Source: JAVVTR01 sp036653535 (GTDB lineage Bacteria; Bacteroidota; Bacteroidia; Bacteroidales; P3). Taken from it: DNA of 64,000 bases. The translations under genes and the position numbers were made by a program. The number at the start of each line of letters is the position of its first letter. Position 1 is the stretch's first letter. The DNA lies in assembly GCA_036653535.1 (NCBI GenBank), contig JAVVTR010000001.1, forward strand, positions 62,001 through 126,000. Reading direction: 5' to 3'. The notes beneath the pieces were generated by a model. That model did not search any database. It saw only the letters and a list, made by a program, of their open reading frames with translations, and was not told the origin of the DNA. Shown here piece after piece: positions 27,012 to 36,478 of the stretch.

Positions 27012-28571
27012 ATGACATTCGAAGAAAAAATAAAACTTTTGCTTGATAAACGTATGCAAGCAAAATTGGGAGGAGGACAAAAACGTATCGACTCTCAACA
27101 TGCCAAAGGCAAATTAACTGCCCGTGAACGTCTCGATTTATTACTAGATGAAGGTTCTTTCGAAGAATTTGATATGTTCGTAACCCATCGTTGTACCGAT
27201 TTTGATATGGACAAACAAATATTCCTTTCCGATGGAGTAGTTACCGGTTACGGCACTATAGACGGACGATTGGTTTATGTTTTTTCTCAAGATTTTACCG
27301 TATTTGGAGGTTCACTTTCCGAAAGTTTTGCAAAGAAAATTTGCAAAGTTATGGATATGGCGATGAAAGCTGGTGCTCCTCTAATTGGAATTAATGATTC
27401 TGGTGGAGCTCGAATTCAAGAAGGGGTACAAAGTTTAGCTGGCTATGCGGAAATTTTCGAAAGAAACATTCTTGCCTCTGGTGTAATACCTCAACTTTCT
27501 GCCATTTTTGGTCCTTGTGCAGGTGGTGCTGTTTATTCTCCCGCACTAACCGACTTTATCATGATGTCTAAAGAAAATAGTTACATGTTTGTTACCGGTC
27601 CTAAGGTAGTAAAAACAGTAACCAATGAAGATGTAACCGATGAAAAATTAGGCGGAGCCATGGTTCACGCTTCTAAATCCGGTGTTGCACACTTCGTTGT
27701 AGAAAATGAGCAAGAAGGTATCCTTATGCTTCGCAAATTAATGAGTTTTCTTCCATCCAATAATTTAGAAGAAGCTCCTGTAGTCCCTTGCGAAGATCCT
27801 ATAGATAGATTGGAAGATTCTTTAAATAGCATTATTCCCGACAATCCCAATAAACCCTACGATGTACTAGACGTTATTCACGCCATAGTAGATAACGAAG
27901 AATTTTTAGAAGTACACCGAAACTTCGCTCCCAATTTAGTAGTAGGTTTTGCCCGATTCAATGGTGCTTCCGTTGGTATTGTTGCCAACCAACCCAAATA
28001 TATTGCCGGAGTTTTAGATATTAATGCTTCTCGTAAGGGCGCTCGTTTTGTTCGTTTTTGCGATGCTTTCAACATTCCAGTAGTTACCTTGGTGGATGTT
28101 CCCGGATTTTTACCAGGTACTGCACAAGAATACGGCGGTATCATTATACACGGAGCTAAGTTTTTATTTGCTTACGGAGAAGCAACAGTTCCAAAAGTAA
28201 CTATTACCCTACGTAAATCTTACGGAGGAGCACATGATGTTATGAGTTCAAAGCAATTACGCGGAGATATAAACTACGCATGGCCTTCGGCGGAAATTGC
28301 TGTAATGGGTGCTTCAGGAGCCATTTCTATTTTAAATGGTAAAGAAATTAAAGCCATTGAAGATCCAGATGCTCGTAAGAAATTTATAGACGACAAGGTA
28401 AGCGAATACGAAGAAAAATTTGCAAATCCATATAATGCAGCCAAATATGGTTTTATTGATGATATTATTGAACCGAGAAATACTCGTTTTCGTATTATCC
28501 GCGCTTTAAAAGCCTTAAGCACCAAAAAAGATACGACTCCTCCCAAAAAGCACACCAATATACCTTTGTAA
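27012..28571 (+). CDS. mmdA: Methylmalonyl-CoA decarboxylase alpha subunit / propionyl-CoA carboxylase beta (carboxyltransferase)
   Basis: Biotin-dependent carboxyltransferase that moves CO2 from methylmalonyl-CoA to biotin on the carrier subunit, releasing propionyl-CoA. The 519-residue protein is a full-length crotonase-fold carboxyltransferase: GKLTARERLDLLLDEGSFEE (about 34-53), the oxyanion-forming GGARIQEGV (about 133-141) and FGPCAGGAVYSPALTDF (about 176-192), then PGFLPGTAQEYGGIIIHGAK and KSYGGAHDVM in the C-terminal half. Neighbours OadG, biotin carrier and the Na+-pumping beta subunit make the membrane decarboxylase the likely role; no biotin carboxylase is encoded here, arguing against a soluble carboxylase only. 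Confidence 0.95.
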   Translation: MTFEEKIKLLLDKRMQAKLGGGQKRIDSQHAKGKLTARERLDLLLDEGSFEEFDMFVTHRCTDFDMDKQIFLSDGVVTGYGTIDGRLVYVFSQDFTVFGGSLSESFAKKICKVMDMAMKAGAPLIGINDSGGARIQEGVQSLAGYAEIFERNILASGVIPQLSAIFGPCAGGAVYSPALTDFIMMSKENSYMFVTGPKVVKTVTNEDVTDEKLGGAMVHASKSGVAHFVVENEQEGILMLRKLMSFLPSNNLEEAPVVPCEDPIDRLEDSLNSIIPDNPNKPYDVLDVIHAIVDNEEFLEVHRNFAPNLVVGFARFNGASVGIVANQPKYIAGVLDINASRKGARFVRFCDAFNIPVVTLVDVPGFLPGTAQEYGGIIIHGAKFLFAYGEATVPKVTITLRKSYGGAHDVMSSKQLRGDINYAWPSAEIAVMGASGAISILNGKEIKAIEDPDARKKFIDDKVSEYEEKFANPYNAAKYGFIDDIIEPRNTRFRIIRALKALSTKKDTTPPKKHTNIPL

Positions 28572-28592
28572 ATCAAAATTGGAGAACAGTAT

Positions 28593-29606
28593 ATGAACAG
28601 TAAATACAGCCAGACTGCACAATGGGTATTATTATTGAGTTTTGCCTTTACGGCATTCTTGATTTCCCCAGTGCACGCAAAAGAGAAGATAAACCTTTCC
28701 GATACCCTATCCACCACTAAACCCCATGGATTACCGGAAACAGCGTTTTCTACCGCTTACGACCCTCTCATCCCGCAATTATTTGCCTTTGATAAGGATA
28801 ATCAGATTTTTGCAGGAATATGCAACGTAAATAATACCATAGATATTATCAGTTATCAAAACGGAAAATTAGAAAAAAAGATTTCGTTTTTAGTAGATAA
28901 TGTAGAAAAAAGACATGACGTTGAATTTATCTACCGCCCTCAAAGTGTAGCTATTTATGAAAACCACGTAGTTTTCTTGGCATCTCATCGAGATTCTTGT
29001 TACTTTGCCGTACTAGATGTAGAAGGAAATCCTATTAAACGATTCTATTTTCGAGGAAAAGCTACTGCATTTAGCTACAGCCCAGAAGCACAGGAATTAT
29101 ATATTGCTGGAGAAAATAATTTAGGTTATGATTTAGCCGTATTAGATGTATCTAAAGGCTTTTCAAACTTAGATATGGATGGGGATCTCAGTTTCCATTA
29201 TCTAAAGCCCAAAAAAGCCCAAGAAATGGCGGTTCAAGACCCTAATGGAATTGCCTTGGCTATTATTGCTATGTCGGTAGTGTTTTTTAGTCTTATGCTT
29301 TTATACCTTTCTTTCAAAGGAATAGGAAAGGCTCTTATGTATTTTAGTGATCGTAAGGCACGCAAACAAATTGGAAAAGAATCTGGTATGGATGCAAGCG
29401 CCATGAAAAATCTACCTAAAACAGAGGAATTAAGCGGAGATGTTTACGCAGCAATTGCTACTGCCATCTTTATGTACCAAAACGAATTGCACGATGAAGA
29501 AAATACCATTTTAACTATGGAAAAGGTATCTCGCAATTATTCGCCTTGGAATTCGAAAATATACGGTATGAATTCTTATTTTCAAATTAACAAAAGTAAA
29601 CGCTAA
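28593..29606 (+). CDS. OadG-family gamma subunit of Na+-pumping decarboxylase, long form
   Basis: 337 residues: an N-terminal signal or anchor (about 10-29), a periplasmic beta-rich domain of about 190 residues that resembles a propeller-like repeat (LASHRDSCYFAVLDVEGN, YIAGENNLGYDLAVLDVSK), one transmembrane helix (IALAIIAMSVVFFSLMLLYLSF, about 224-245) and a cytoplasmic tail. The single helix followed by a tail is the OadG hallmark that holds the alpha and beta subunits together; tail residues 285-337 include VYAAIATAIFMYQNELHDEEN. Bacteroidota often carry this enlarged version, whereas classical OadG is about 80-100 residues. It lies between the alpha subunit and biotin carrier genes. Confidence 0.8.
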   Translation: MNSKYSQTAQWVLLLSFAFTAFLISPVHAKEKINLSDTLSTTKPHGLPETAFSTAYDPLIPQLFAFDKDNQIFAGICNVNNTIDIISYQNGKLEKKISFLVDNVEKRHDVEFIYRPQSVAIYENHVVFLASHRDSCYFAVLDVEGNPIKRFYFRGKATAFSYSPEAQELYIAGENNLGYDLAVLDVSKGFSNLDMDGDLSFHYLKPKKAQEMAVQDPNGIALAIIAMSVVFFSLMLLYLSFKGIGKALMYFSDRKARKQIGKESGMDASAMKNLPKTEELSGDVYAAIATAIFMYQNELHDEENTILTMEKVSRNYSPWNSKIYGMNSYFQINKSKR

Positions 29607-29619
29607 AAATTAATCTTCA

Positions 29620-30051
29620 ATGAAACAATATAAATTCACCATACACGGCACGCAATACGACGTGGCAATAAACAACGTGGAAGATCAAACCATATCCTTA
29701 GAACTCAATGGAACCCCTTATGAAGTTGTGGTTGATAAGGAAATCAAACAAAACAAAACTCCCAAATTAGTGCGTTCTGTAGCAGTTCCTTCTACCGACT
29801 CTGCTCCTCAAGTGGCAAAAACCAATTCCTCAGCAGCGAGTTCGGAAATCAAATCCCCACTTCCAGGAACCATCTTGGATATGTTGGTTAAAGAAGGCGA
29901 CACCATCAAAGTTGGTCAAAGAGTTATTGTATTAGAAGCCATGAAAATGGAAAATAATATAGACTCGGACAAAGCCGGTGTCATAAAACAAATTAAAGTA
30001 AGAAAAGGCGACGCTGTTATGGAAGGCGACGTTTTAATCGTAATTGGATAG
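29620..30051 (+). CDS. mmdC: Biotin carboxyl carrier subunit of the decarboxylase
   Basis: Carries the carboxyl group on biotin between the carboxyltransferase and the membrane beta subunit. The 143 residues consist of a small N-terminal beta domain (1-45), a Ser/Ala/Pro-rich linker (about 50-76) and a biotinyl domain with the LEAMKMENN motif; Lys109 is the predicted biotinylated residue. Two flanking glycine-containing hairpins (PLPGTILDM and KKGD-type VRKGDAVMEGDVL) complete the domain. It precedes mmdB by 10 nt. Confidence 0.94.
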   Translation: MKQYKFTIHGTQYDVAINNVEDQTISLELNGTPYEVVVDKEIKQNKTPKLVRSVAVPSTDSAPQVAKTNSSAASSEIKSPLPGTILDMLVKEGDTIKVGQRVIVLEAMKMENNIDSDKAGVIKQIKVRKGDAVMEGDVLIVIG

Positions 30052-30055
30052 GAGG
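30050..30055 (+). promoter_or_regulatory. Strong Shine-Dalgarno site that fixes the mmdB start
   Basis: AGGAGG overlaps the mmdC stop (TAG) and lies 6 nt before ATG at 30062. Such a site is rare in this window, where most starts have none, and it excludes an upstream TTG at 30044 as the mmdB start. Confidence 0.8.
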
Positions 30056-30061
30056 TTGCCA

Positions 30062-31228
30062 ATGTTAACGTTAGAAACAAGTTTTTTCCAATTTGTAATG
30101 AACCAAATGGGACAGTTTGTCGAATACACAGCATTCGCAAACATCACCTGGGGTCATATTATTATGATACTCATAGGTTTATTCTTCATCTATTTAGCTA
30201 TTAAAAAAGAGTTTGAACCTATGCTGCTAATCCCTATAGGATTTGGTATTATCATAGGAAATATTCCTTTTTATCCCGGTTTACAAATCGGAGTCTACGA
30301 ACAAGGATCTGTTTTAAACATCCTTTATCATGGAGTGAAAAATGGTTGGTATCCACCATTGATCTTCCTTGGAATTGGAGCTATGACGGATTTCTCTGCT
30401 TTAATTTCTAATCCTAAGCTCATGTTAGTGGGAGCCGCAGCCCAATTGGGTATTTTTGCCGCTTATTCCATTGCTTTATTTATTGGATTCAATCCTGCAG
30501 AAGCTGGAGCAATAGGTATTATCGGAGGGGCAGATGGTCCTACCGCTATTTTCCTTTCCTCTAAATTAGCTCCGGACTTAATGGGTGCTATAGCCGTGTC
30601 GGCCTATTCTTATATGGCCTTGGTTCCGGTTATACAACCCCCTATTATGCGTTTACTTACTACCAAAAAAGAAAGAGTTATTCGTATGAAAGCTCCTCGT
30701 TTGGTAAGCAAAACCGAAAAAGTTATTTTCCCCATTGTGGGGATCCTACTTACTACTTTTATTGTTCCCACCGGCTTACCTCTTTTAGGTATGCTTTTCT
30801 TTGGAAACCTACTTAAGGAAAGTGGTGTAACCAAACGTTTAGCCAATACAGCCAGTGGTCCTATGATTGATGTGGTAACTATTCTCATCGGTTTAACGGT
30901 GGGTGCCTCTACGCAAGCAACCTCTTTTTTAACACCAAAATCCGTAGGTATTTTTGCCTTAGGAGCTATCTCTTTTATATTTGCAACCTTTGGCGGGGTC
31001 GTATTTGTGAAAATTATCAATCTTTTCCTTTCTAAAGATAATAAAATCAACCCGCTTATCGGAAATGCTGGAGTTTCAGCCGTTCCGGATTCAGCCCGTG
31101 TATCCCAAGTGGTAGGTTTGGAATATGATAAAACCAACTACTTATTGATGCACGCTATGGGACCCAACGTTGCTGGTGTTATCGGTTCTGCCGTTGCCGC
31201 TGGTATTCTATTGAGTTTCTTATATTAA
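30062..31228 (+). CDS. mmdB: Na+-translocating decarboxylase beta subunit
   Basis: Membrane subunit (OadB/GcdB family) that decarboxylates carboxybiotin and pumps Na+ outward. The 388-residue protein is mostly hydrophobic, with the family signatures GIGAMTDFSALISNPK (about 103-118), GIIGGADGPTAIFLSSKLAP (about 151-170), NTASGPMIDVVTILIGLTVGAST (about 261-283) and the C-terminal HAMGPNVAGVIGSAVAAG (about 364-381), the regions that hold the Na+-binding Asp and Asn residues. It closes the operon; a strong terminator follows within 30 nt. Confidence 0.95.
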   Translation: MLTLETSFFQFVMNQMGQFVEYTAFANITWGHIIMILIGLFFIYLAIKKEFEPMLLIPIGFGIIIGNIPFYPGLQIGVYEQGSVLNILYHGVKNGWYPPLIFLGIGAMTDFSALISNPKLMLVGAAAQLGIFAAYSIALFIGFNPAEAGAIGIIGGADGPTAIFLSSKLAPDLMGAIAVSAYSYMALVPVIQPPIMRLLTTKKERVIRMKAPRLVSKTEKVIFPIVGILLTTFIVPTGLPLLGMLFFGNLLKESGVTKRLANTASGPMIDVVTILIGLTVGASTQATSFLTPKSVGIFALGAISFIFATFGGVVFVKIINLFLSKDNKINPLIGNAGVSAVPDSARVSQVVGLEYDKTNYLLMHAMGPNVAGVIGSAVAAGILLSFLY

Positions 31229-31255
31229 CACAGAATAACCTATCTATTTCCCAAA

Positions 31256-31292
31256 GGCGGGTTTCCGAAAATTCGGAAACCCGCCTTTTTTT
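31256..31292 (+). terminator. Terminator of the mce-mmd operon
   Basis: GC-rich 13-bp perfect stem GGCGGGTTTCCGA / TCGGAAACCCGCC around a 4-nt loop, followed by seven T. It is directly abutted by the -7 element of the next gene. Confidence 0.93.
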
Positions 31293-31293
31293 A

Positions 31294-31301
31294 TATCTTT
31301 G
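31294..31301 (+). promoter_or_regulatory. -7 element for the sensor kinase gene
   Basis: TATCTTTG, exact TAnnTTTG, begins one base after the operon terminator's T-run, so the -33 region lies inside the terminator stem. The leader to ATG 31332 would be about 24 nt. Read-through of the terminator and initiation here could interfere. Confidence 0.5.
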
Positions 31302-31331
31302 TAATTCCGTTGCACTACCCCTGCCTAAACT

Positions 31332-33887
31332 ATGCTCCGCAAACTTAGTGATCGGAATTTTGTAAGGGTTTCCACCAAAACAAAGCATATGCTCTCTTTT
31401 ATTAACGCCCCACTGGAGGCTCAACAAATGTTGAATTTCAACGCAAAGAGTCTTCTTGTGTTATTTATATTATTTACGGTAAGTTACCTTTTGTTTTATC
31501 TTCTTTATTGCATTTTCAAACCCAAACGTTTTCTACTTTATAGTTTTATATTTGTATTTATTTTTTCCTTTCTTTCTGCCATTTTAATCTATTTTAATGA
31601 AATACAAAGAGAACATTTTCAACGTTTAGAATGGGCTCAAAAAACAACTCAAAAACAAGATATAGAAACGGAATTACTTTTTTCCAATTTGGAAGCGCTT
31701 ATTCAACAAGATTCCAATTTAATACAAAATATAAAACAACTTTCTACATCCAAAAACAAAGCACTTCTCGAAGATTCTATAAATAGCTATTTAGCCAAAA
31801 AATATCTACATCCATCCTTTTCTGCTTATCGCCTTTTTTTTACGTATTGCTCGCCCAACCAAGACTTACTAATAGAACAAAGTCAAATCGCCGATTGTCG
31901 CGATTTTTTCAAACAAAAAATACAAGAAAGAGGATCTAATACAAACATCCCTCATCTCTATGTATTAGATTATGGAATAGAATATTACGCTTACTTATAC
32001 GAACTCTGTTTCTGCATAGGAGAACATCATCAAACCCATTTGTATATAGAAATGGGACGAGGAAAAATAGGAGAAAGCCCAAATTCTAAATTTCAATTAC
32101 CTCTGAATTATTCCTACGCCTACTACACTGGAAGCAATATGTGGAGCCATAGTGGCAACTTCCTTTACAACTTTAAATTATCCATAAATCCAACAGATTC
32201 CATCTGTTTTAAAACTTGGGAAAATTATAGTCACCTAATCTATCCTTTAGGAAATACTCAATATCTAATTATAAGTACCCCATTACCAAAACCCTACCAA
32301 ATTTTTTACAACTTTTCTTTCCTTTTGTTATTTTATTGTATTGTCGGCTTCTGCTGTGAATGTTGTATACATCCTCAACGTTTAAAACCACAATCTTACG
32401 CTCAACGCATGCAATATACCATTTTCGGCTTAGTCCTTTCCGCATTTATCCTTTTTGGCTTAGTTTCTTTTTTATTTATTAAAGAATTAAATTATAGAGA
32501 AGAGACACAAAAATTAAGGGGAAAAGCCCTTTCCATCCTAACAGAAATGGAAACGAAATATATGAATCTCTCCTTGTCTTCTTTAAAGCAGACTACCCTT
32601 CGCGACAGTATACAAACCCAATGGAATAATGAATTAAACCAACTCTCCACCCTGTTTTTTACAGATATATATCTCTTTAATTTAGAAGGGAAATTAATAG
32701 CAAGCAGTAATTTTTCCGATCTTTCCAATTTAAACGAACTTCCAGTTAAAAGTGGGCAAAAATATCAAGCCCTTTTTGGGAATCAAACTCATTTACTTAT
32801 ACAAACGAATAAAGGGAATAGTATGTCGGCCTACGCTCCTTTTCGCAATGCAGACAATGAAATTTTAGGATACTTTATCTTACCCTCCTTTGACCATCAA
32901 GCCTCGGAATGGAAAAGTGAAATGAATTTATATTTGAGTGCATACCTCAATATTTTTGTTTTATTCAGCATTCTTACTTTTATAGTTACATATATACTAT
33001 CTAATTATGTTACCCGCCCTCTTTCTCTAATTAGTCAACACGTAGCCGAAATAAAACTCACGAAGAAAAACCGACACTTAAACTGGAAGCGTAAGGATGA
33101 AATAGGAATTTTAGTAAGTCAATATAATCACTTAGTGGATGAATTGGAAGACAGTGCAAAACGACTTGCCGAATCGGAACGACAAAACGCTTGGAGTGAA
33201 ATGGCCAAACAAATAGCACATGAAATAAAAAATCCATTAACTCCTCTCAAATTGCAAATACAACTTTTGGAAAGAGCATATCAAGATAAAAAGCCGGATT
33301 TCGATCAAAAATTACATAAATTTAGCTTTCTTCTCTTAGAACAAATAGATTTATTATCTGAAATAGCCACCTCGTTTGCACATTTTGCTCAATGGCAAGA
33401 ACCTAAAATGCAGTATATATCCATACTTCCTTCCATCCATAACAGTTGTGAGCTTTTTTCCGGCAACACTACTACCTCTATAGAATTTATATCAAAAAAT
33501 AAGGCAGAAGAAGATTTTGCTTATACGGATCCTAAACTTTTAGAACAGGTTTTAATTAATCTTTTGCGAAATGCCCTACAAGCACTGGAAGAAAATCAAT
33601 GCAACGATAAACAAGAAAAAACTCATATCCTCCTTAGTACTCAAACCAAAAGATTTTCTAAGGAAGAAAATTACCTTTGTATAAAAGTTTGTGATAATGG
33701 CCCTGGTATAGATCCGGAAAAATTAGAATCCATCTTTGAACCACATTTTACTACTCGAAGTACAGGCTCTGGATTGGGTTTAGCTATCAGCCGAAAAATC
33801 ATAGAAAGTATGAATGGTTCCCTTTCAGTAGAAAGTATAAAAGGAAAGGGTAGTTGTTTCTCTATTTACTTAAAAACCAATCCATAA
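31332..33887 (+). CDS. Membrane sensor histidine kinase, NtrY-like, orphan
   Basis: 851 residues. Two N-terminal membrane segments (about 40-60 and 67-87) and two more (about 318-336 and 362-382) delimit a long extracytoplasmic region (about 90-315) without a recognised domain; a second extracytoplasmic part follows (about 385-535). A last membrane segment (about 538-556) leads into a HAMP linker (YVTRPLSLISQHVAEI onward), the H-box with phospho-acceptor in QIAHEIKNPLTPLK (His about 628), and a complete ATPase domain: LINLLRNALQAL (N box), CDNGPGIDPEKL (G1), TGSGLGLAISRKI (G2). The H-box and layout resemble NtrY-type kinases. No response regulator is adjacent. The start is uncertain; later ATGs at codons 20 and 33 are possible. 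Confidence 0.85.
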   Translation: MLRKLSDRNFVRVSTKTKHMLSFINAPLEAQQMLNFNAKSLLVLFILFTVSYLLFYLLYCIFKPKRFLLYSFIFVFIFSFLSAILIYFNEIQREHFQRLEWAQKTTQKQDIETELLFSNLEALIQQDSNLIQNIKQLSTSKNKALLEDSINSYLAKKYLHPSFSAYRLFFTYCSPNQDLLIEQSQIADCRDFFKQKIQERGSNTNIPHLYVLDYGIEYYAYLYELCFCIGEHHQTHLYIEMGRGKIGESPNSKFQLPLNYSYAYYTGSNMWSHSGNFLYNFKLSINPTDSICFKTWENYSHLIYPLGNTQYLIISTPLPKPYQIFYNFSFLLLFYCIVGFCCECCIHPQRLKPQSYAQRMQYTIFGLVLSAFILFGLVSFLFIKELNYREETQKLRGKALSILTEMETKYMNLSLSSLKQTTLRDSIQTQWNNELNQLSTLFFTDIYLFNLEGKLIASSNFSDLSNLNELPVKSGQKYQALFGNQTHLLIQTNKGNSMSAYAPFRNADNEILGYFILPSFDHQASEWKSEMNLYLSAYLNIFVLFSILTFIVTYILSNYVTRPLSLISQHVAEIKLTKKNRHLNWKRKDEIGILVSQYNHLVDELEDSAKRLAESERQNAWSEMAKQIAHEIKNPLTPLKLQIQLLERAYQDKKPDFDQKLHKFSFLLLEQIDLLSEIATSFAHFAQWQEPKMQYISILPSIHNSCELFSGNTTTSIEFISKNKAEEDFAYTDPKLLEQVLINLLRNALQALEENQCNDKQEKTHILLSTQTKRFSKEENYLCIKVCDNGPGIDPEKLESIFEPHFTTRSTGSGLGLAISRKIIESMNGSLSVESIKGKGSCFSIYLKTNP

Positions 33888-33994
33888 TTTGGTTGAATTT
33901 ATTAACGAATTAGCCCCCTTTATTACTAACTCTTCTCTTTACACAACAAGGTACAAGCCCCTAAACCAAAGGCCATCTTTATCTTTTCCCTCTT

Positions 33995-36478
33995 TTATTT
34001 ACCAATACTTCCCCCGCCATTTCCTCCTAAACGAGAAGATTCCTCGCTATCGGAAGAGACCGTCCTTGGAGTACGGTTATTGCTTGCTGTATTATTTCCA
34101 AATCGATAAGAAAGCCTCACCCAACCAGAGGTCCCATTCCAACGATAATCCCCACTACTATAAGTTCCATCTGGATAAATAGAACTATTTCTATAGGTGT
34201 TAAGCCTTATATCCGCCCCTAAAGATAAAGTAAGCGTATTCTCTAAAAATGTCTTTTTTAAAGCGGTACTCAAGGAATAATATCCATGATTGGTAGTAAA
34301 GAGAGAGCGACTCGGTAATTGTCCCCAACTACTCACCTCTAAGGTAAAAGTAGGTAGTATATCTACACTGGTACTTATCCAATAACTTGCATTAAAAGCC
34401 TCTGTTTTTCTCCATTTATCTTGATAAAAAAGCTCTGTACGTCCATATCCTCCATAGAGATACAAATTTAAACGCCAAATTTTAAAAAATGTAAGTTGTG
34501 TACTAAGAGATAAACTCAACTGATCGCTACGACCCATATTTTTAGGTTGACTAAACGCAATGTACTCCTTAGAATAAACGGTTATATAATCAATCATTCC
34601 ATCGGAATGGGTGTAACTTAATGTGGCAAAAAATTTATAATTGAAAGAATAACTCAAATCTAATACATGCGAATATTCTGGATTCAGCAAAGGGTTTCCG
34701 GAAGAATAAGAATTAACTCCACCTCTAAGTAGAAAAGGATTCAGGTAGGTATAATGAGGTCGGGTAAGTCGATAACGATACGACAAACTCAGTTGATTTT
34801 TCGTTCCTATCTGCTGGGAAATACTAATATTTGGGAACGGTCGCCAATAAGAACGTGTATTAATAGAGTCTAAATTTTCACTTTTTCCCATGGTATGGGT
34901 ATATTCTGCACGCAACCCCACCTGTAAAGAAGTTTTAGTTTTAAAACTGTGGTTAACAATAGCATAAGCTGCTCCTATAAGTTCATTGTACCTATACGCA
35001 TTACTTCTATTAGTATCTATAATTCCTGCCGTATTATATTCCATTTGATTATGATTGTCTACAAAACTAAACTTAAGCCCCACTTCCAATTTAGTTTGTT
35101 GAGTAAAAGGATGCTCATAATCTAATTTTAAAGCATATATATCGGACGATAAAGGCGCTTCTAAAGCATACATAGAAGTAGTATCTTCTTTTTGGAAATC
35201 TCCTTGATAGTAAAGCATATCCGAAATATCTTCTATATCTCTATGATGCTTGATATAATTAAAATCCACAAATAATTTACGCTTAAAAACCGTATCAAAA
35301 ATATGCTCATAATTTAAATTGGCATTATGGTCTTGGCTTTCCCATTTAGATTTTGAACCTTGACTATAAGAATATAATACAGGCGCATTCTCCTTAGGGA
35401 AAACCCGAGTATTATTCAATGCATTCGATTTTCCATTACCCCCATTTCCCCTATAAGAAACACTAAGAATATTAGTTTTATCTATATAATAATCCATTCC
35501 AAATTTGCCATGAAATCCATTATTTTTATCTTTCGTCAACCATTCTTCCCCTTTGTTTTTATTCATTTCAAATAGAGTTCCATCTGCATAATTGGTAGTA
35601 CTTTCACTCCCACTTTTCGAATCAGAATGATAATAGGAAAAAGAACCATAAACCGTAACTTTATTATTTCTATAATTTAAATCAAAGCCGTCATTGTTTA
35701 GAAATCCTCGTCCTACACCAGCTGCAACAAATACAGATCCGGTAAAACCACTCGATTTTAAACGGGTAGTTTTAATATTTATAATTCCACTAACTCCCTC
35801 TGCATCATATTTTGAAGAAGGATTATTCATAGCTTCTATTTTATCAACCGTACTACTGGCCATACCCTTAAGTAAATTAGCTAAATCCGTTCCAGACAAA
35901 TAAGTGGGCCTGTCATCGATCATAACCATAATTCCGGATTTCCCATTTAAGGAAATATTATCTTTATTATCTATAGATACCCCTGGAAATTTTTTGAGCA
36001 TATCAAAAGCATTGTCCGATTGGCTCACAATATTTTCCGAGATATTCATTACTATTTTTCCTGTTTCCATTTCCATAAGAGGCCTTTTGGCGCGAATAAC
36101 TACACTTTTTAATTGCACAGAAGTAGGTTGAACCTTCAAAACCCCTATATTCACCTCTTTGTGCTCTGTAGAAATAACAAATATAGAACTGTTGGTTAAA
36201 TGATATCCCAACATAGAAACCTGAATAAAATAACGGCCATAAGATACTTTTTTAAATTCGAACTTTCCACCATCTGCTGAAGAGGTACCTGTTACTTGAG
36301 AGGAATCATTAGCGTTAACTAATACCACATTAGCAAAAAGCAAACTATCTGAACTAACTGCATCCTGTAATACGCCCTGGATTTTCCCAAAATTTTGAGC
36401 TTGGATAAGGGAAATACTATTAAAAAAAAACAAAATCAACAAAATAAGACCTATCTTGATGCCATTATTTTTGCTCAT
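33995..36478 (-). CDS. Outer-membrane beta-barrel receptor with carboxypeptidase-like N-terminal domain
   Basis: 827 residues: signal peptide (about 8-27), a CarboxypepD-regulatory-like beta-sandwich (about 30-110; GKIQGVLQDAVSSDSLLFANVVLV), a TonB-type plug (about 125-240; DMLKKFPGVSIDNKDNISLNGKSGIMVMIDDRP) and a large barrel. It matches the outer-membrane beta-barrel family distinct from SusC; the TonB box is not clear. Its ATG overlaps the end of the GntR gene by 14 nt, and an ABC transporter lies upstream in the same operon. Substrate unknown. The C-terminus carries an Asn/Ser/Gly-rich tail after the last strand (RLSYRFG), unusual because the final strand usually ends the protein. Confidence 0.87.
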   Translation of the reverse strand: MSKNNGIKIGLILLILFFFNSISLIQAQNFGKIQGVLQDAVSSDSLLFANVVLVNANDSSQVTGTSSADGGKFEFKKVSYGRYFIQVSMLGYHLTNSSIFVISTEHKEVNIGVLKVQPTSVQLKSVVIRAKRPLMEMETGKIVMNISENIVSQSDNAFDMLKKFPGVSIDNKDNISLNGKSGIMVMIDDRPTYLSGTDLANLLKGMASSTVDKIEAMNNPSSKYDAEGVSGIINIKTTRLKSSGFTGSVFVAAGVGRGFLNNDGFDLNYRNNKVTVYGSFSYYHSDSKSGSESTTNYADGTLFEMNKNKGEEWLTKDKNNGFHGKFGMDYYIDKTNILSVSYRGNGGNGKSNALNNTRVFPKENAPVLYSYSQGSKSKWESQDHNANLNYEHIFDTVFKRKLFVDFNYIKHHRDIEDISDMLYYQGDFQKEDTTSMYALEAPLSSDIYALKLDYEHPFTQQTKLEVGLKFSFVDNHNQMEYNTAGIIDTNRSNAYRYNELIGAAYAIVNHSFKTKTSLQVGLRAEYTHTMGKSENLDSINTRSYWRPFPNISISQQIGTKNQLSLSYRYRLTRPHYTYLNPFLLRGGVNSYSSGNPLLNPEYSHVLDLSYSFNYKFFATLSYTHSDGMIDYITVYSKEYIAFSQPKNMGRSDQLSLSLSTQLTFFKIWRLNLYLYGGYGRTELFYQDKWRKTEAFNASYWISTSVDILPTFTLEVSSWGQLPSRSLFTTNHGYYSLSTALKKTFLENTLTLSLGADIRLNTYRNSSIYPDGTYSSGDYRWNGTSGWVRLSYRFGNNTASNNRTPRTVSSDSEESSRLGGNGGGSIGK

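Noticed and set aside
33889..34182. 97-codon plus-strand frame after the sensor kinase
   Set aside because: Mostly antisense to the barrel gene's 3' end, no start context, composition (Tyr/Ser/Phe-rich) of a reverse-strand shadow.
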